Source: CAZFHL01 sp964519145 (GTDB taxonomy: Bacteria > Patescibacteriota > Minisyncoccia > Phycocordibacterales > WO2-35-19). Taken from it: a stretch of 10,971 bases of DNA. Position numbers and translations under genes: made by a program. The DNA is taken from positions 1 through 10,971 of the forward strand of contig CAZFHL010000021.1 in NCBI GenBank assembly GCA_964519145.1, read 5' to 3'. Under the pieces are notes generated by a model. It ran no database searches. It worked only from the letters and a program-made list of their open reading frames with translations, and was not told the DNA's origin. This document shows, in pieces, positions 10,913 to 10,971 of this stretch; position 1 is the stretch's first letter; each line of letters starts with the position of its first letter.

Positions 10913-10971
10913 ATGGAAAAATCACATCTCATCAAATCAATTTACGTATACGCTTTGCTCATTACGAGTAT
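10913..10971 (+). CDS. Start of an unidentified gene, probably a membrane protein (3' truncated)
   Basis: Nineteen codons are visible, MEKSHLIKSIYVYALLITS. A short basic head leading into a hydrophobic stretch resembles a first membrane helix or signal anchor, but too little is present to name a family. The ATG follows a perfect extended -10 box by 7 nt and lies just after the ABC-F terminator, so it begins a new transcription unit on the same strand. Confidence 0.5.
   Translation, partial: MEKSHLIKSIYVYALLITS

Noticed and set aside
1..10971. CRISPR array, insertion sequence or toxin-antitoxin pair
   Set aside because: No regularly spaced direct repeats, transposase motifs or typical toxin or antitoxin proteins were seen. 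The HTH at 4580 belongs to the MurA fusion.

Overview
The window looks like a compact, AT-rich bacterial genome, most likely from the Candidate Phyla Radiation (Patescibacteria) or a similarly streamlined lineage. This is inferred from very short intergenic gaps, terminators folded into stop codons, missing Shine-Dalgarno (SD) sequences on the recognisable housekeeping genes, and a tRNA gene without encoded CCA. No sequence search was possible, so the taxonomy is a judgement. The standard bacterial code fits all genes.

Left part (1-1920): the 3' end of a Cys/His-rich ORF, a multi-pass membrane protein with two PQ-loop-like halves, a small Cys-rich protein, and an unrecognised alpha/beta protein. 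The three complete genes have recognisable promoters and good SD sequences. Strong hairpin terminators follow the first and third of them.

Centre (1928-8380): a peptidoglycan precursor cluster. murC and murB lie on the minus strand, each as its own transcription unit, with a small unknown plus-strand gene between them. Divergent from murB is a plus-strand operon: a MurA enzyme fused to an N-terminal XRE-type helix-turn-helix, then murD, then a class IV aminotransferase that may supply D-amino acid. MurA and MurB make UDP-MurNAc; MurC and MurD add the first two residues of the stem peptide. The murB/murA intergenic region is a perfect 50-bp palindrome that contains both start codons. Its central core recurs, with one mismatch, between murC and the small divergent gene. 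A DNA-binding MurA next to a repeated palindrome suggests an autoregulated cell-wall circuit, and this is the most interesting part of the window.

Right part (8381-10971): bL33 (rpmG, 51 aa), tRNA-Trp(CCA), a YgjV-family membrane protein starting 5 nt after the tRNA, an ABC-F ATPase, and the first codons of another gene. Base composition rises sharply after the tRNA (hand counts of single 60-base lines: 10/60 G+C at 6781-6840, 34/60 at 9601-9660).

A pattern runs through the window. Every recognisable housekeeping gene lacks an SD, and several have a -10 box 6-9 nt before the ATG, as expected for leaderless or nearly leaderless mRNAs. The four complete unrecognised or accessory genes have classical promoters, leaders and SD sequences.
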